Below, piece after piece: positions 25,462 through 34,005 of a stretch of 46,406 nucleotides of DNA (position 1 is the stretch's first letter; every line of letters starts with the position of its first letter). The notes below the pieces were generated by a model, which saw only the letters and a list, made by a program, of their open reading frames with translations, did not search any database and was not told where the DNA came from. The DNA is taken from NCBI RefSeq assembly GCF_000235425.2, contig NZ_KI912266.1, positions 1,522,000 to 1,568,405 of the forward strand, written 5' to 3'. The position numbers were made by a program, and so were the translations under genes. This DNA comes from Pseudofrankia saprophytica (GTDB taxonomy: Bacteria; Actinomycetota; Actinomycetes; Frankiales; Frankiaceae).

Positions 25462-26534
25462 TCCTGGGCTCCCGCGTTATGTTGCTCCGGGGCCGAGCCC
25501 CGGTCCCCGCGCCAGGGAGGGCTTCGCCCCCTGGAACCCCCATTCGGTTGGTTTCCAGCTTTTGCGTGCTGTTGGTGGGGCTTCGGATCGCTTTAGCGAT
25601 GTTGCTGCGGTGTTTTTTGGGGCCGTATGGGATTGGCTCTTTCGCTGGGCCTCGGATAGCCGGTGCCGCGGCGAGACTGGTGGCTGGGGGTGCGGTATTC
25701 CGGGAGCTCTTCTTTTGTCGGGCGGTCCCGGCTCTTGTGTTGGCTGACGCGGGCTCTGGCGGGGAGTCGGGGCGTCGAGCTGGGGATTCGCCTCCTGGTC
25801 CCTCCTGATCGGGGTTGGTGGAGGGGGCGGGGAGGAGACCGGGGACGGCTGGACGACGCTTTCGTCGTGGCTGTATCGGCCTTGGTCGGGGCATGTGGTC
25901 GAGGTTGGTTGAAGTTGTGCGGTGGATCTGTTCCTGGCTTGGGTGGGCGGCAGGCTGGGTCTCGTCTTCTCGTCGGCGTCGGTGGCGCTGGATCGAAAGG
26001 GCGTTCGAGGCCGTGACGGGGTGGATGAGGTGAACTCCGGCGGGTGGGTGAGGTGACCGAACCTCGGACCCGTCGTCGCGGTGCCACTGATCCGAACGGG
26101 ACGCGGCCGGGTGTCGATATGTTCCCCGGCGATTCTTTCCGGCTACCTTTCCGAGTTTTGGTACCCATTCGCGAGCAGGGGCACATTGGTAAATCTTTTG
26201 AAAACTGCCGGATTGGGAAATACTGGTAGGTGTGAGCGGAAGTGGCGGGGTTGCCGTGTCCGTCGCGGCTACTGGCGCCCGCTCGCTACGCCGGCGTCAC
26301 CGGTGGCGATCTGGACTCCTTGGTCCGGATCGCCACCGGCGTGGTGGCACGGGCCCGCCGTCCCCACGAGCCCGCCGTTCCGCGGGCCGCCCTAGGACAT
26401 CTCATGGCCTCGGCTGTCTGGCGACGAGGCGGGACGCGAGGTTCCCGGTCGTCCGGGATCGCGACCCGACCACCGCTGGCGACGCGAGGCCGGGGTCCCT
26501 GCTGGGGCGCGAAGCGTCCGGCCGCGGGACCGCC
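25462..26534. other. 1.1-kb gene-free region of lower GC
   Basis: I find no supported gene here. From about 25540 to 26040 the plus strand is strikingly rich in G and T, with many TGG/GGT runs. From about 26110 to 26230 the DNA is AT-richer than anywhere else in the window. Small hairpins are present, for example CCGGGG-CCGAG-CCCCGG and CCAGGG...CCCTGG at about 25486-25540. Open frames through the tRNA and this stretch have no plausible product. Being immediately 3' of a tRNA gene, it could be an old integration site, but I see no integrase or direct-repeat att site. Confidence 0.5.
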
Positions 26535-27278
26535 CTACTCGCCCAGTTCGGGCTGGGAGGGGCAGGTGGACAGGACGCCGCGCATGGCATCGGCCTCGGC
26601 CTGGGTGACCCAAAGGTGGTAGCGGGCCTTCAGGCCGACCTGACGGGCGACGTAGCTGCACTGGTAGCCCTTGGCGGGCGGGAGCCACTCGCTCGCGTCC
26701 TGGTCGCTCTTGTCGATGTTCGTTGGGCCGTCGACGGCGAGCAGGTTCTGCGGGTCGTTGGCGAAGGCCTCCCGCACGTCGTCGGTCCAGGCGTACGCGC
26801 CGGTACGCCAGGCGTCGGCGAGCGCGACGACGTGATCGATCTGCACCGCCGAGGAGTCCCGGCCCCGGTTGAAGCGGATGATCCGGTTGGTGTACGGGTC
26901 GCTCAGCTCGCCCGAGAGCACGATGCAGTCGTCGTTCTTGCCGACCGTGACCGAACGCAGGTCGCGGTGCAGGATGTCGTTGCGGGTGTCACAGCTGTTG
27001 TGGTCGACGTCCTTCCAGGCGGTGCCGAACTCGTCGCGGTCGTACTTCTTCTCGGTGCTCAGCGGCTGCACCTGCAGGGTGGCCAGCACCGCCAGCGCCG
27101 AGCCATCCCCGGCCGCGCCGCCCGTCGCCGGGCCCGCCGCCGGCGTGGGTGTTGGGCTCGAGAGACTGTCGACGGCCTGCTGGACCCCATCGCACGAGGT
27201 CAACAGCATCGCGGCGACCACACTGGTCACCAATGCCGCGGCCGCCACGCTCATTCGTCGCGACACCAACTTGCTCAT
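26535..27278 (-). CDS. Secreted HNH-family nuclease-like lipoprotein (DUF1524)
   Basis: 247 residues from ATG 27278. An N-terminal signal with a lipobox (AAMLLTSC, C29) marks it as a surface lipoprotein. A short Pro/Thr linker is followed by a DUF1524/HNH domain: YDRDEFGTAWKDVDHNSCDTRNDIL, QIDHVVALADAWRTGA (D148, H149 as the metal and catalytic pair), and FANDPQNLLAVDGPTNIDKSDQDASEWLP (conserved Asn residues and K190). Such proteins are probable extracellular nucleases for DNA scavenging or defence; activity is inferred from the family. It diverges from the TetR gene. Confidence 0.88.
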   Translation of the reverse strand: MSKLVSRRMSVAAAALVTSVVAAMLLTSCDGVQQAVDSLSSPTPTPAAGPATGGAAGDGSALAVLATLQVQPLSTEKKYDRDEFGTAWKDVDHNSCDTRNDILHRDLRSVTVGKNDDCIVLSGELSDPYTNRIIRFNRGRDSSAVQIDHVVALADAWRTGAYAWTDDVREAFANDPQNLLAVDGPTNIDKSDQDASEWLPPAKGYQCSYVARQVGLKARYHLWVTQAEADAMRGVLSTCPSQPELGE

Positions 27279-27506
27279 CTACGCCCGCCTGTCCTTTGTC
27301 CGCTGTCCGCCGCCGCCGCTGCGACCGCCGCCCGATCGTCCGTGGGCAGTCTGCCTCGTCGGCCCAATCTTCCGGGTAGTCGACGAGAAGCGCGATCCGC
27401 CCCCCATCCTGCACTTTGGCACCTCCGGCGCCGGTTGCGACCCACGAATTCGGGTGTGTGATCGAATGGGCCGATCCCGCTGGCTTGGGGCCCTTACAGT
27501 GGCCGC

Positions 27507-28187
27507 ATGCACCCGGGGGGCTCGCAGGTGGTCAAGGTAGTCAAGGTGGTTGGGCCGGGTCGGCCCTTGCGTCGCGACGCGGAGCGGAACCGGGAGCGCA
27601 TCCTACGGGCGGCCCGCGAACTGTTCATCGAGCAGGGCCTGAGCGTGGGCGTGGACGAGATAGCCCGGCGCGCCGGCGTCGGCATGGGCACGCTGTACCG
27701 CCGGTTCCCCAACAAGGACGCGCTCGTGGAGGAGACCCTCGTGACCGCGGTCGGGCGGGTGCGTGAGCTCGCGGTCGTCGCCATCGAGGCACAGCCGCCC
27801 GGGCGGGCGCTGCGCGAGTTCCTGGTGACCGGACTGAGCGACGACGCCTGCCGGTGGGCATTCGTCTCCCGCCGGCTTTGGACCGGACGCACCCGAGCGG
27901 CCGTGTTCGACGAGGTGGTGCCGCTGATCGGGACGATGTTCGCCGATGCTCAGCGGGCCGGCCTGTTGCGCGCGGACGTGGTGCTCGCGGACCTGATCGT
28001 GCTGCTACGTGCGTTGCGGGTGATCCTCGAGCTCACCGACGCGCCGACCGGGGGCACCTGGCGCCGCTATGTCGACCTGATGCTCGACGGACTGCGCCCC
28101 AGCGACCACAACAGTCGCCTCGAGGACCCACCGGTCTCGCTCGCCCTGCTGGCCGGCGCGCCCGTGACCATCGCCGAGCTCAGGTAG
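27507..28187 (+). CDS. TetR-family transcriptional regulator
   Basis: 226 residues from ATG 27507. The N-terminal DNA-binding domain spans about 22-70 (RDAERNRERILRAARELFIEQGLSVGVDEIARRAGVGMGTLYRRFPNKDALV) with the canonical helix-turn-helix, followed by a helical ligand-binding domain. It is divergently placed from the DUF1524 lipoprotein across 228 bp, so autoregulation or control of that gene is possible. No operator can be assigned with confidence. The ligand is unknown. Confidence 0.92.
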   Translation: MHPGGSQVVKVVKVVGPGRPLRRDAERNRERILRAARELFIEQGLSVGVDEIARRAGVGMGTLYRRFPNKDALVEETLVTAVGRVRELAVVAIEAQPPGRALREFLVTGLSDDACRWAFVSRRLWTGRTRAAVFDEVVPLIGTMFADAQRAGLLRADVVLADLIVLLRALRVILELTDAPTGGTWRRYVDLMLDGLRPSDHNSRLEDPPVSLALLAGAPVTIAELR

Positions 28188-28250
28188 GCCACCCGACGCG
28201 GGACAGCGCGGGCAACCGCCGCCAGGGAACGCCCTCGCGGGAACGCCTTC

Positions 28251-28270
28251 GCGGCGGGCCGGCCCGCCGC
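28251..28270. terminator. Perfect 20-bp palindrome between convergent genes
   Basis: A 20-bp perfect palindrome of GCGGCGGGCC and its complement touches the rhodanese stop codon (28270-28272) and lies downstream of the TetR gene. It probably acts as a shared terminator. A 14-nt unit (GGGAACGCC...CGCG) is repeated just before it. Confidence 0.6.
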
Positions 28271-28653
28271 TACAGGACGAAGGGCGGGACTGACGTGTCG
28301 GCCGTCATCGGGCGGGCGGCCGAGGCCCAGGCCATCATGCCGCCCTCGAGGTTGTAGGCGTCCCAGCCGCCGTCGACCAGGAAGGCGGTGACCCTGCCCG
28401 AGCGGTGGCCGGAGCGGCAGACCGCCACCACCCTCGCCGAGCGCGGGACCTCGTCGAGACGGCCGGTGAGCTCCCCCATCGGAATATGGACCGCTCCGTC
28501 GATGTGACCGGCCGTCCACTCCTCCGGCTCGCGCACGTCGAGCAGGAACAATCCGGCCGAGGTCCCTCTTGGATCGGCGGCGCCGAGGTCGGAGGAATGG
28601 TTCGGCGGGATGTCAGCGACCGTGACGGTCGGCAGTTGGTCAGCTCCCACCAC
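28270..28653 (-). CDS. Rhodanese-domain protein
   Basis: About 127 residues. GTG 28653 (or the adjacent GTG 28650) is chosen because GCGAGG lies 5-8 nt upstream; the frame is open further upstream without conserved sequence. The single rhodanese domain has LFLLDVREPEEWTAGHIDGAVHIPMGEL and the active-site loop VCRSGHRSGR with its catalytic cysteine. It is likely a cytoplasmic sulfurtransferase or persulfide carrier; the partner is unknown. It lies 145 bp downstream of the fpg gene on the same strand. That gap holds a direct repeat of the word GGAAGTGCCTCCG. Confidence 0.85.
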   Translation of the reverse strand: MVGADQLPTVTVADIPPNHSSDLGAADPRGTSAGLFLLDVREPEEWTAGHIDGAVHIPMGELTGRLDEVPRSARVVAVCRSGHRSGRVTAFLVDGGWDAYNLEGGMMAWASAARPMTADTSVPPFVL

Positions 28654-28798
28654 GCCATCCTCGCATTCCGAGACGGCGATCCGGCGACTGGGGCCCGCCG
28701 TCGGCGCGGTGGCCGGCCTGGCCCCGGGACCCGGAAGTGCCTCCGGCCGGCACCGGGAAGTGCCTCCGATCATGGCCAGAGGTGGCTCCGGCCCGCGG

Positions 28799-29677
28799 CT
28801 ACTTGAGCAGGCGGGACAGGCGGCGGTCAGCGAGGATCCGGCCGCCCGTCTGGCAGGTGGGGCAGTACTGCAGGCTCCGGTCCGCGAAGGCGACCTGACG
28901 CACGGTGTCGCCGCAGCGCGGGCAGGCCTGTCCGGTGCGGCCGTGGACAGCCAGGTTCGCCTTCTTCTCCGCCTTCAGGTCCGCGGCGCCCAGGCCGCCG
29001 GCCGCGTCGACGGCGGCGCGCAGCACCCCGACCACCGCGGCATGCAGCGCCGCGACCTGCTCGGCGCCGAGACCGCTCGCGGGCGCGAACGGCGAGAGCC
29101 TCGCCGCCCACAGCGTCTCGTCGGAATATGCGTTACCCACCCCGGCGAGCACCGACTGGTCGGTGAGCACCCCCTTTATCTGGGCCCGCCCGGCGGCCGC
29201 GAGCAGCCCCGCGAGCGCCTCGACGGTGAACGCGTCGTCGAAGGGGTCGATCCCGAGCCTCGCGACGCCTGGCACCTCGGCCGGGTCGCGCACCAGGTAG
29301 ACGGCTAGCCGTTTCTGGGTGCCCGCCTCCGTCAGGTCGAAGCCGGACCCGTCGGTGAACACCAGCCGGAACGCGAGCCCCCCTCGGCCGGCGCGTCCCG
29401 GCGCGGCCGGCTGGCTGTCCTTCCAGCGCAGCCAGCCGGCTCTGGACAGATGGGTGACCAGGTCGAGCCGCTCGCCGCCCGCCGCGGCGAAGACCAGGTC
29501 CAGGAACTTCCCGTGCCGGGTGGCGTCGACCAATGCCGCGTCCACCAGGTCACCGGGCCCCGGAGAGACGGTGCGCAGCGCGTTGATCGCGACCGGCTCC
29601 GCCCGCGCGACCACCTTGCCGACCGCGCGCTCTCTCAGGACCGACGCAAGCGCTTCCATCTCCGGTAGCTCCGGCAT
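28799..29677 (-). CDS. Formamidopyrimidine-DNA glycosylase / endonuclease VIII family
   Basis: 292 residues from ATG 29677. It begins MPELPEMEAL, with the Pro nucleophile and Glu exposed after Met removal. Further features are RHGKFLDLVF (the DNA-binding lysine), THLSRAGWLRW, GIDPFDDAFT, the H2TH region (KGVLTDQSVLAGVGNAYSDETLWAARLSP), and a C-terminal zinc finger CPRC...CPTC followed by a short tail. It excises oxidised bases and cuts the abasic strand. Fpg versus Nei specificity cannot be settled by eye, so no symbol is given. It diverges from a small zinc-ribbon gene across 37 bp. Confidence 0.93.
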   Translation of the reverse strand: MPELPEMEALASVLRERAVGKVVARAEPVAINALRTVSPGPGDLVDAALVDATRHGKFLDLVFAAAGGERLDLVTHLSRAGWLRWKDSQPAAPGRAGRGGLAFRLVFTDGSGFDLTEAGTQKRLAVYLVRDPAEVPGVARLGIDPFDDAFTVEALAGLLAAAGRAQIKGVLTDQSVLAGVGNAYSDETLWAARLSPFAPASGLGAEQVAALHAAVVGVLRAAVDAAGGLGAADLKAEKKANLAVHGRTGQACPRCGDTVRQVAFADRSLQYCPTCQTGGRILADRRLSRLLK

Positions 29678-29714
29678 GTGCCCAGTGTCTCCTACCGCAT
29701 GCGATCGTGGAGGC

Positions 29715-29927
29715 ATGACAACTGGCGGTTCTGTCCACGACGGCCAGACCGACGGCCCGTGGCTGACCTGCCCCTGGTGTTCCGGGATCGTCCCGCTGGC
29801 TCACCTCGTTCCCTCCGACGAGGAGCCGGGAGCCGCGGTCGCCGTCTGCGACGACTGCGGTCGCCGTGTCTCGTTCCTCCCCCCCGACGACCCCGACAGG
29901 TCGTCGCCCGGGGTGTCGGCTAGCTGA
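29715..29927 (+). CDS. Small zinc-ribbon protein
   Basis: 70 residues from ATG 29715, with GGAGG very close upstream. It has two cysteine pairs, CPWC and CDDC, about 30 residues apart, the layout of a zinc ribbon. The function is unknown. It lies divergent from the DNA glycosylase with only 37 bp between starts, so the two promoters must overlap. It could be missed by annotation because of its size; I judge it probable. Confidence 0.6.
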   Translation: MTTGGSVHDGQTDGPWLTCPWCSGIVPLAHLVPSDEEPGAAVAVCDDCGRRVSFLPPDDPDRSSPGVSAS

Positions 29928-30091
29928 ACGCGGGGGGCGGGGAACCGGGGTGATGGGGCAGACTGCGGCTGGTGGGTCGCGCCAGGTCGCGCGGTGCTCA
30001 CTGGCTGGCGGCATGGCGGGACGGAAGCGAGAGCGGGCGGGACAACGGCGAGGGTGACCGGGGTCATCGGGCCAGGAGACCGGGGGCGCGG

Positions 30092-31909
30092 GTGACGGAG
30101 GACGTGGCGGGCGCGGCGCGACGCCCGGCCTCCGGTGTGCCAGGCGAGCCGCTCGCCGCGCACGACCCCCGCCGGATCGGTCCGTACGCCCTGCTCAGCC
30201 GGCTCGGAACCGGCGGGATGGGAACGGTCTACCTCGGGCGGGGGCCAGCCGGCCGGCTGGTCGCCGTGAAGGTCATCCGGCCCGACCTGGCCGCGGACGA
30301 GGAGTTCCGCCGCCGCTTCCGCCAGGAGGTGGCCGCCGCCCGCCGGGTCGCCCCGTTCTGCACCGCCGAGGTGCTCGACGCCGACCCCGACGCGTCCGCG
30401 CCATACCTGGTGACCGAGTTCATCGACGGCCTGCGCCTGGACCAGGCGATCGCCAGAGGTGGCCCGCTCACGTCGTCGACGCTGACCGGTCTCGCGGTCG
30501 GGGTGGCCACCGCGCTCACCGCGATCCACCGGGCCGGGCTGATCCACCGTGACCTCAAGCCGAGCAACGTGCTGCTCTCGCTGTCCGGGCCCCGGGTCAT
30601 CGACTTCGGCATCGCCCAGGCCGTGGCCGCGGACAGCAAGGCCAAACCGACGTCCTGGGGGTTCGGCTCCGCCGGCTGGATGGCGCCCGAACAGATCAAC
30701 GGGCAGCCGATCGGGCCGGCCGCGGACGTGTTCACCTGGGGCATCCTCATGGCCTACGCCGGTACCGGCCGGCACCCCTTCGGTGAGGGGCAGGACATCG
30801 ACCTCGCCTACCGGACCGTCTCGGCCGAGCCCGACCTGATCGGCCTCGCGCCGCCGCTGTACGGCCTGGTCGCCGCGGCGCTCACGAAGGACCCCGACGG
30901 CCGGCCCAGCGCTCGCGACCTGCTGCTCGCCCTGGTCGAGACGGGCCCGAGCGGCGGCGCGGGCCTCGCCCCGGGGGAGGAGCTGCTCGGGCTCGCCGCG
31001 GATCGGGCGGACGTGATGGCCGGCCCCGTCGTGGCGGCGCTGACCGGCCCCGACCAGCACGGCCCAGGCCAGCAAGGACCGGACCAGGGCGGCGTGGGCC
31101 GGGCCGGAGGGCTGCCCAGGACGAGGGTCGCGCCGCCCGGCTACGGCGCCGCCGGTCACGGTCCTGCGGGTCAGCGCCCACCGGGGGCCCGGGAAGCGGG
31201 GCAGGGGCAGGCCGCACCCAACCGAGGCCAGGCCGCCGCCTACCCCGGAGCTTCCGGGGGGATCGTGTCGCCGCGGCGGCCGTCGACCCCCGTCGGGGGC
31301 GAACGGCACTGGCCCGGGGGCGGCCCACCAGGCGGAGGGCCGGGCGGTCCGCCGCCTGCCCGGCGTCGCGGGCCGGGCAACCGCGGCAGCCGCGTCGGGC
31401 TCTGGCTCACCGTCCTGCTGCTCGTCCTGGGAGCGGCGGCGATCGCCGCGATCGCGCTGAACCCGGGCACGTCCAGCGACGTCGGCTCCGGTTCGTCCGG
31501 GACGTCGGCGACGCCGGCGACGCCGACGCCCACCGAGCGGGTCTACCGCGACGGTTCGCTGGAGTTCACCATCAAGGACGTGCGCTGCGGCGTGACCGAG
31601 ATCGGTGTGATCATCAAGAAGCATCCGGACGGGCAGTACTGCCTGGTCAAGGTGAGCGTCCACAACGCCGGGAACACCGCGCGTGGCCTGGTCGCCAACC
31701 AGCAGTTCATGTTCGACCAGAACGGCGGCAAGCACGAGGCCTACTCCAGCTCCCGCTGGTACTTCCCGTTGGAGAGCCTCTGGAACTCGGTCAAGCCGGA
31801 CGGAGAAGTCAGCGGCACGCTCGTGTTCGACATCCCGTCGGTGGCCCATCCGTCACGTCTCGAGCTGCACGACGGACTCCTCGGCGACGGCGTGACCATC
31901 CAGCTCTGA
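30092..31909 (+). CDS. Transmembrane Ser/Thr kinase with an extracellular DUF4352-like domain
   Basis: About 605 residues from GTG 30092 (CCAGGAGA upstream, rather far). The kinase domain spans about 30-290: GTGGMGTVYLG, K60, HRDLKPSN (D154), IDFGIAQ, GWMAPEQ. A Pro/Gly-rich linker is followed by one membrane segment (LWLTVLLLVLGAAAIAAIAL). The extracytoplasmic domain (about 480-605: LEFTIKDVRCGVTEIG, YCLVKVSVHNAGNTARGLVANQQFMFDQNG) resembles DUF4352, an immunoglobulin-like fold. This gives a receptor layout with a sensor quite unlike PASTA. It is not linked to the pknA/pknB operon. Ligand and targets are unknown. Confidence 0.9.
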   Translation: MTEDVAGAARRPASGVPGEPLAAHDPRRIGPYALLSRLGTGGMGTVYLGRGPAGRLVAVKVIRPDLAADEEFRRRFRQEVAAARRVAPFCTAEVLDADPDASAPYLVTEFIDGLRLDQAIARGGPLTSSTLTGLAVGVATALTAIHRAGLIHRDLKPSNVLLSLSGPRVIDFGIAQAVAADSKAKPTSWGFGSAGWMAPEQINGQPIGPAADVFTWGILMAYAGTGRHPFGEGQDIDLAYRTVSAEPDLIGLAPPLYGLVAAALTKDPDGRPSARDLLLALVETGPSGGAGLAPGEELLGLAADRADVMAGPVVAALTGPDQHGPGQQGPDQGGVGRAGGLPRTRVAPPGYGAAGHGPAGQRPPGAREAGQGQAAPNRGQAAAYPGASGGIVSPRRPSTPVGGERHWPGGGPPGGGPGGPPPARRRGPGNRGSRVGLWLTVLLLVLGAAAIAAIALNPGTSSDVGSGSSGTSATPATPTPTERVYRDGSLEFTIKDVRCGVTEIGVIIKKHPDGQYCLVKVSVHNAGNTARGLVANQQFMFDQNGGKHEAYSSSRWYFPLESLWNSVKPDGEVSGTLVFDIPSVAHPSRLELHDGLLGDGVTIQL

Positions 31910-31963
31910 CGCCGATCCGGTCGGCGCCGGCCGGCGAGCGAGCGCGGTCGTTAGGCTCAGGGA

Positions 31964-33394
31964 GTGTCAGATGGTGCGCCTGCTTCTTCGCTGGTTGTCG
32001 GGTTCGACCTGGACCTGACGCTGTTGGACGCGCGCCGCGGCATCGCGGCGACATACGTGGAGCTCTCGGCGCGTACCGGCGTCCCGGTCGACAGCGCGCT
32101 GGCCGTCAGCCGGCTGGGCCCGCCGCTGGAGGAGGAGCTCGCGAACTGGTTCCCGCCCGGCGAGATCGCGGCGGTCGCCGCGCTGTACCGCGAGCTGTAC
32201 GCGGTGCACGCGATCCCGGTGTCCGAGCGGATGCCCGGCGCCGTGGAGGCCATCGAGGCGGTGCGCCGCGAGGGTGGCCGGGTGGTCGTGGTCACCGCGA
32301 AGAACGAGCCGCAGGCCCGTGCCAGCCTCGCGGCGATCGGCATCGAGCCGGACGTCGTCGTCGGCAACCGTTACGCCAGCACCAAGGGTGACGCGATCCG
32401 CGAACTCGGCGTCGAGATCTTCGTCGGCGACCACGAGGGCGACATGATCGGGGCCCGTGCCGGTGGCGCCCTCGCCGTCGGGCTGACCACCGGGCCGCAC
32501 GACGCGGCGGCCCTCGCCGCCGCGGGCGCCGACGTGGTCCTGGGCGCGCTCGCCGCGTTTCCCGACTGGCTGGCCGACACCGTGCTCGACCGGCGGGGCG
32601 CGGCCCTGTCCGCGAGGCTGACCGACCTCGGCTCGGTGCTCGTCGCCTTCTCCGGCGGCGCCGACTCCGCCTTCCTGCTCGCGTGGGCGGTGCGCACGCT
32701 CGGTCCGGACGCCGTCGTCGCGGCGACAGCCGTCTCGCCGTCGCTGCCGGCGGCGGAGCTCGCCGGGGCGCGCGCGCTCGCCGGCGACCTGGGCGTGCGC
32801 CACGTGCTGCCCGCGACCGACGAGCAGTCCCGGCCCGGCTACCGGGCGAACGGCGCCGACCGGTGCTACTTCTGCAAGGCGGAGCTCACCGAGACTCTCC
32901 TGCCGTTCGCGGCCGAGCTGGGCCTCGCGCACGTCGTCACCGGGACCAACGCCGACGACGCCGTCGCCGGGTTCCGTCCCGGCATCCGGGCGGCGGCCGA
33001 GCGCGGGGCCGCCACCCCGCTGCTCGACGCCGGCCTCACGAAGCGCCAGGTGCGGGCCGCCTCGCGCCGGCTGGGCCTCGTCACCGCCGACAAGCCGGCC
33101 GCCGCCTGCCTCGCCAGCCGGATCGCCTACGGCATCGAGGTGACCCCCAGCCGGCTCGCCCGCGTCGAGCAGGCGGAGGGGGCGCTTCGGCTCGCGCTGG
33201 CGGGAGCCGGGCTGGACTACAGCGACCTGCGGGTGCGGGACCTGGGTGACCGGGCGCGCATCGAGGTGGACGCCGGGCTGGTGACGACCCTCGCCGACCG
33301 GCCGGACCTGGTCGCCGTCGTGGAGGGCTTCCCCGCCGTCGAGGTCGACCCGCGTGGCTTCCGCTCCGGCTCCATGAACGAGCTGCTGTCCTGA
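31964..33394 (+). CDS. larE: HAD hydrolase fused to LarE (sulfur transferase for the nickel-pincer cofactor)
   Basis: 476 residues from GTG 31964, one uninterrupted frame. Residues about 1-205 are a HAD phosphatase: nucleophile D15LDLT, T111, K141, and D156/D160. Residues about 212-476 are LarE: PP-loop SGGADS 230-235, then C301YFC304K, TGTNADDAVAGFRPG, C382 in AACLASRIAYG, and the closing GFRSGSMNELL. LarE adenylates the pyridinium biscarboxylate nucleotide from LarB and inserts sulfur. C382 aligns with the sacrificial cysteine of the Lactiplantibacillus enzyme; having C301 and C304 as well fits the three-cysteine, [4Fe-4S]-type LarE. The HAD domain may act on a nucleotide by-product (inference). 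larB and larC lie 8 kb downstream on the same strand. Confidence 0.92.
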   Translation: MSDGAPASSLVVGFDLDLTLLDARRGIAATYVELSARTGVPVDSALAVSRLGPPLEEELANWFPPGEIAAVAALYRELYAVHAIPVSERMPGAVEAIEAVRREGGRVVVVTAKNEPQARASLAAIGIEPDVVVGNRYASTKGDAIRELGVEIFVGDHEGDMIGARAGGALAVGLTTGPHDAAALAAAGADVVLGALAAFPDWLADTVLDRRGAALSARLTDLGSVLVAFSGGADSAFLLAWAVRTLGPDAVVAATAVSPSLPAAELAGARALAGDLGVRHVLPATDEQSRPGYRANGADRCYFCKAELTETLLPFAAELGLAHVVTGTNADDAVAGFRPGIRAAAERGAATPLLDAGLTKRQVRAASRRLGLVTADKPAAACLASRIAYGIEVTPSRLARVEQAEGALRLALAGAGLDYSDLRVRDLGDRARIEVDAGLVTTLADRPDLVAVVEGFPAVEVDPRGFRSGSMNELLS

Positions 33395-33457
33395 CCGCTG
33401 ACTTTCGGCTGTCGGCTGTCGACCGCTGACTGGCGCGGATGAATTCCTGCGCCTGAC

Positions 33458-33565
33458 GGGCGCGCGCCCTATAGCCTGATGACCGTCGTTGGCTGGTCGA
33501 GCCGCCCCGGTCGCCCGGGGCGAAGGCCGGCGAAGGCGCGGCCGGGTACAGGTGGCCGCGCCTTC
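33458..33565 (+). promoter_or_regulatory. Candidate promoter and structured leader of the cold-shock gene
   Basis: A 12-bp palindrome GGGCGCGCGCCC (33458-33469) abuts TATAGC (33470-33475), a plausible -10 element. Further down, a perfect 12-bp stem (33532-33543 with 33554-33565, 10-nt loop) followed by TTTGG resembles a terminator 44 nt before the GTG of the cold-shock gene. A long structured 5' leader fits known temperature-responsive control of csp genes, but the function here is inferred. Confidence 0.5.
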
Positions 33566-33609
33566 TTTGGCCCTGTTCCATCCCGTCGTGTCACAGAACG
33601 AGGTCGCCC

Positions 33610-34005
33610 GTGCCCACCGGCAAGGTCAAGTGGTATGACGTCGACAAGGGATTTGGTTTCCTTAGCCGCGACGACGGCGGCGACGTGTTCGTCCACAAGG
33701 CGGCGCTTCCGCCCGGTGTCGAGAAGCTCCGCGCGGGCGACCGCGTCGAGTTCGGCGTCGCCGCCGGCCGCAAGGGCGACCAGGCCCTGTCCGTCCGGGT
33801 GCTCGCGGCGCCCCCGTCGGTGGCGAAGGCGGCGGCACAGGCCGCCCGGCGCAGCCCCGACGAGCTGCACAGCATGGTCGAAGACATGATCAAGATGCTC
33901 GACGAGGTCCAGCGGGACCTGCGACGCGGCCGCTACCCCGACCGCCGCGCCGCCCAGCGCGTCGCCAAGGTCGTCCACGCCGTCGCCAGCGAGCTCGAAG
34001 TCTAG
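33610..34005 (+). CDS. Cold-shock domain protein with a C-terminal extension
   Basis: 131 residues from GTG 33610 with GAGG 7 nt upstream. The cold-shock domain occupies about 1-66: [19 protein letters not shown] (RNP1) and DVFVHKAAL (RNP2). It binds single-stranded RNA or DNA. A helical, Arg-rich extension of about 65 residues follows ([50 protein letters not shown]). A cold-shock/DUF3027/futalosine-gene neighbourhood recurs in actinobacteria as far as I recall. A 19-nt stretch containing its stop codon is duplicated immediately downstream. Confidence 0.93.
   Translation: MPTGKVKWYDVDKGFGFLSRDDGGDVFVHKAALPPGVEKLRAGDRVEFGVAAGRKGDQALSVRVLAAPPSVAKAAAQAARRSPDELHSMVEDMIKMLDEVQRDLRRGRYPDRRAAQRVAKVVHAVASELEV

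Noticed and set aside
25254-25808. Plus-strand frames that read through tRNA-Leu
   Set aside because: The tRNA cloverleaf is certain and such overprinted frames are a common annotation error. Nothing in the predicted proteins is conserved.
27279-27506. A TetR operator in the divergent spacer
   Set aside because: Only a short CGAATTCG palindrome is visible near 27446; that is too short to call an operator.
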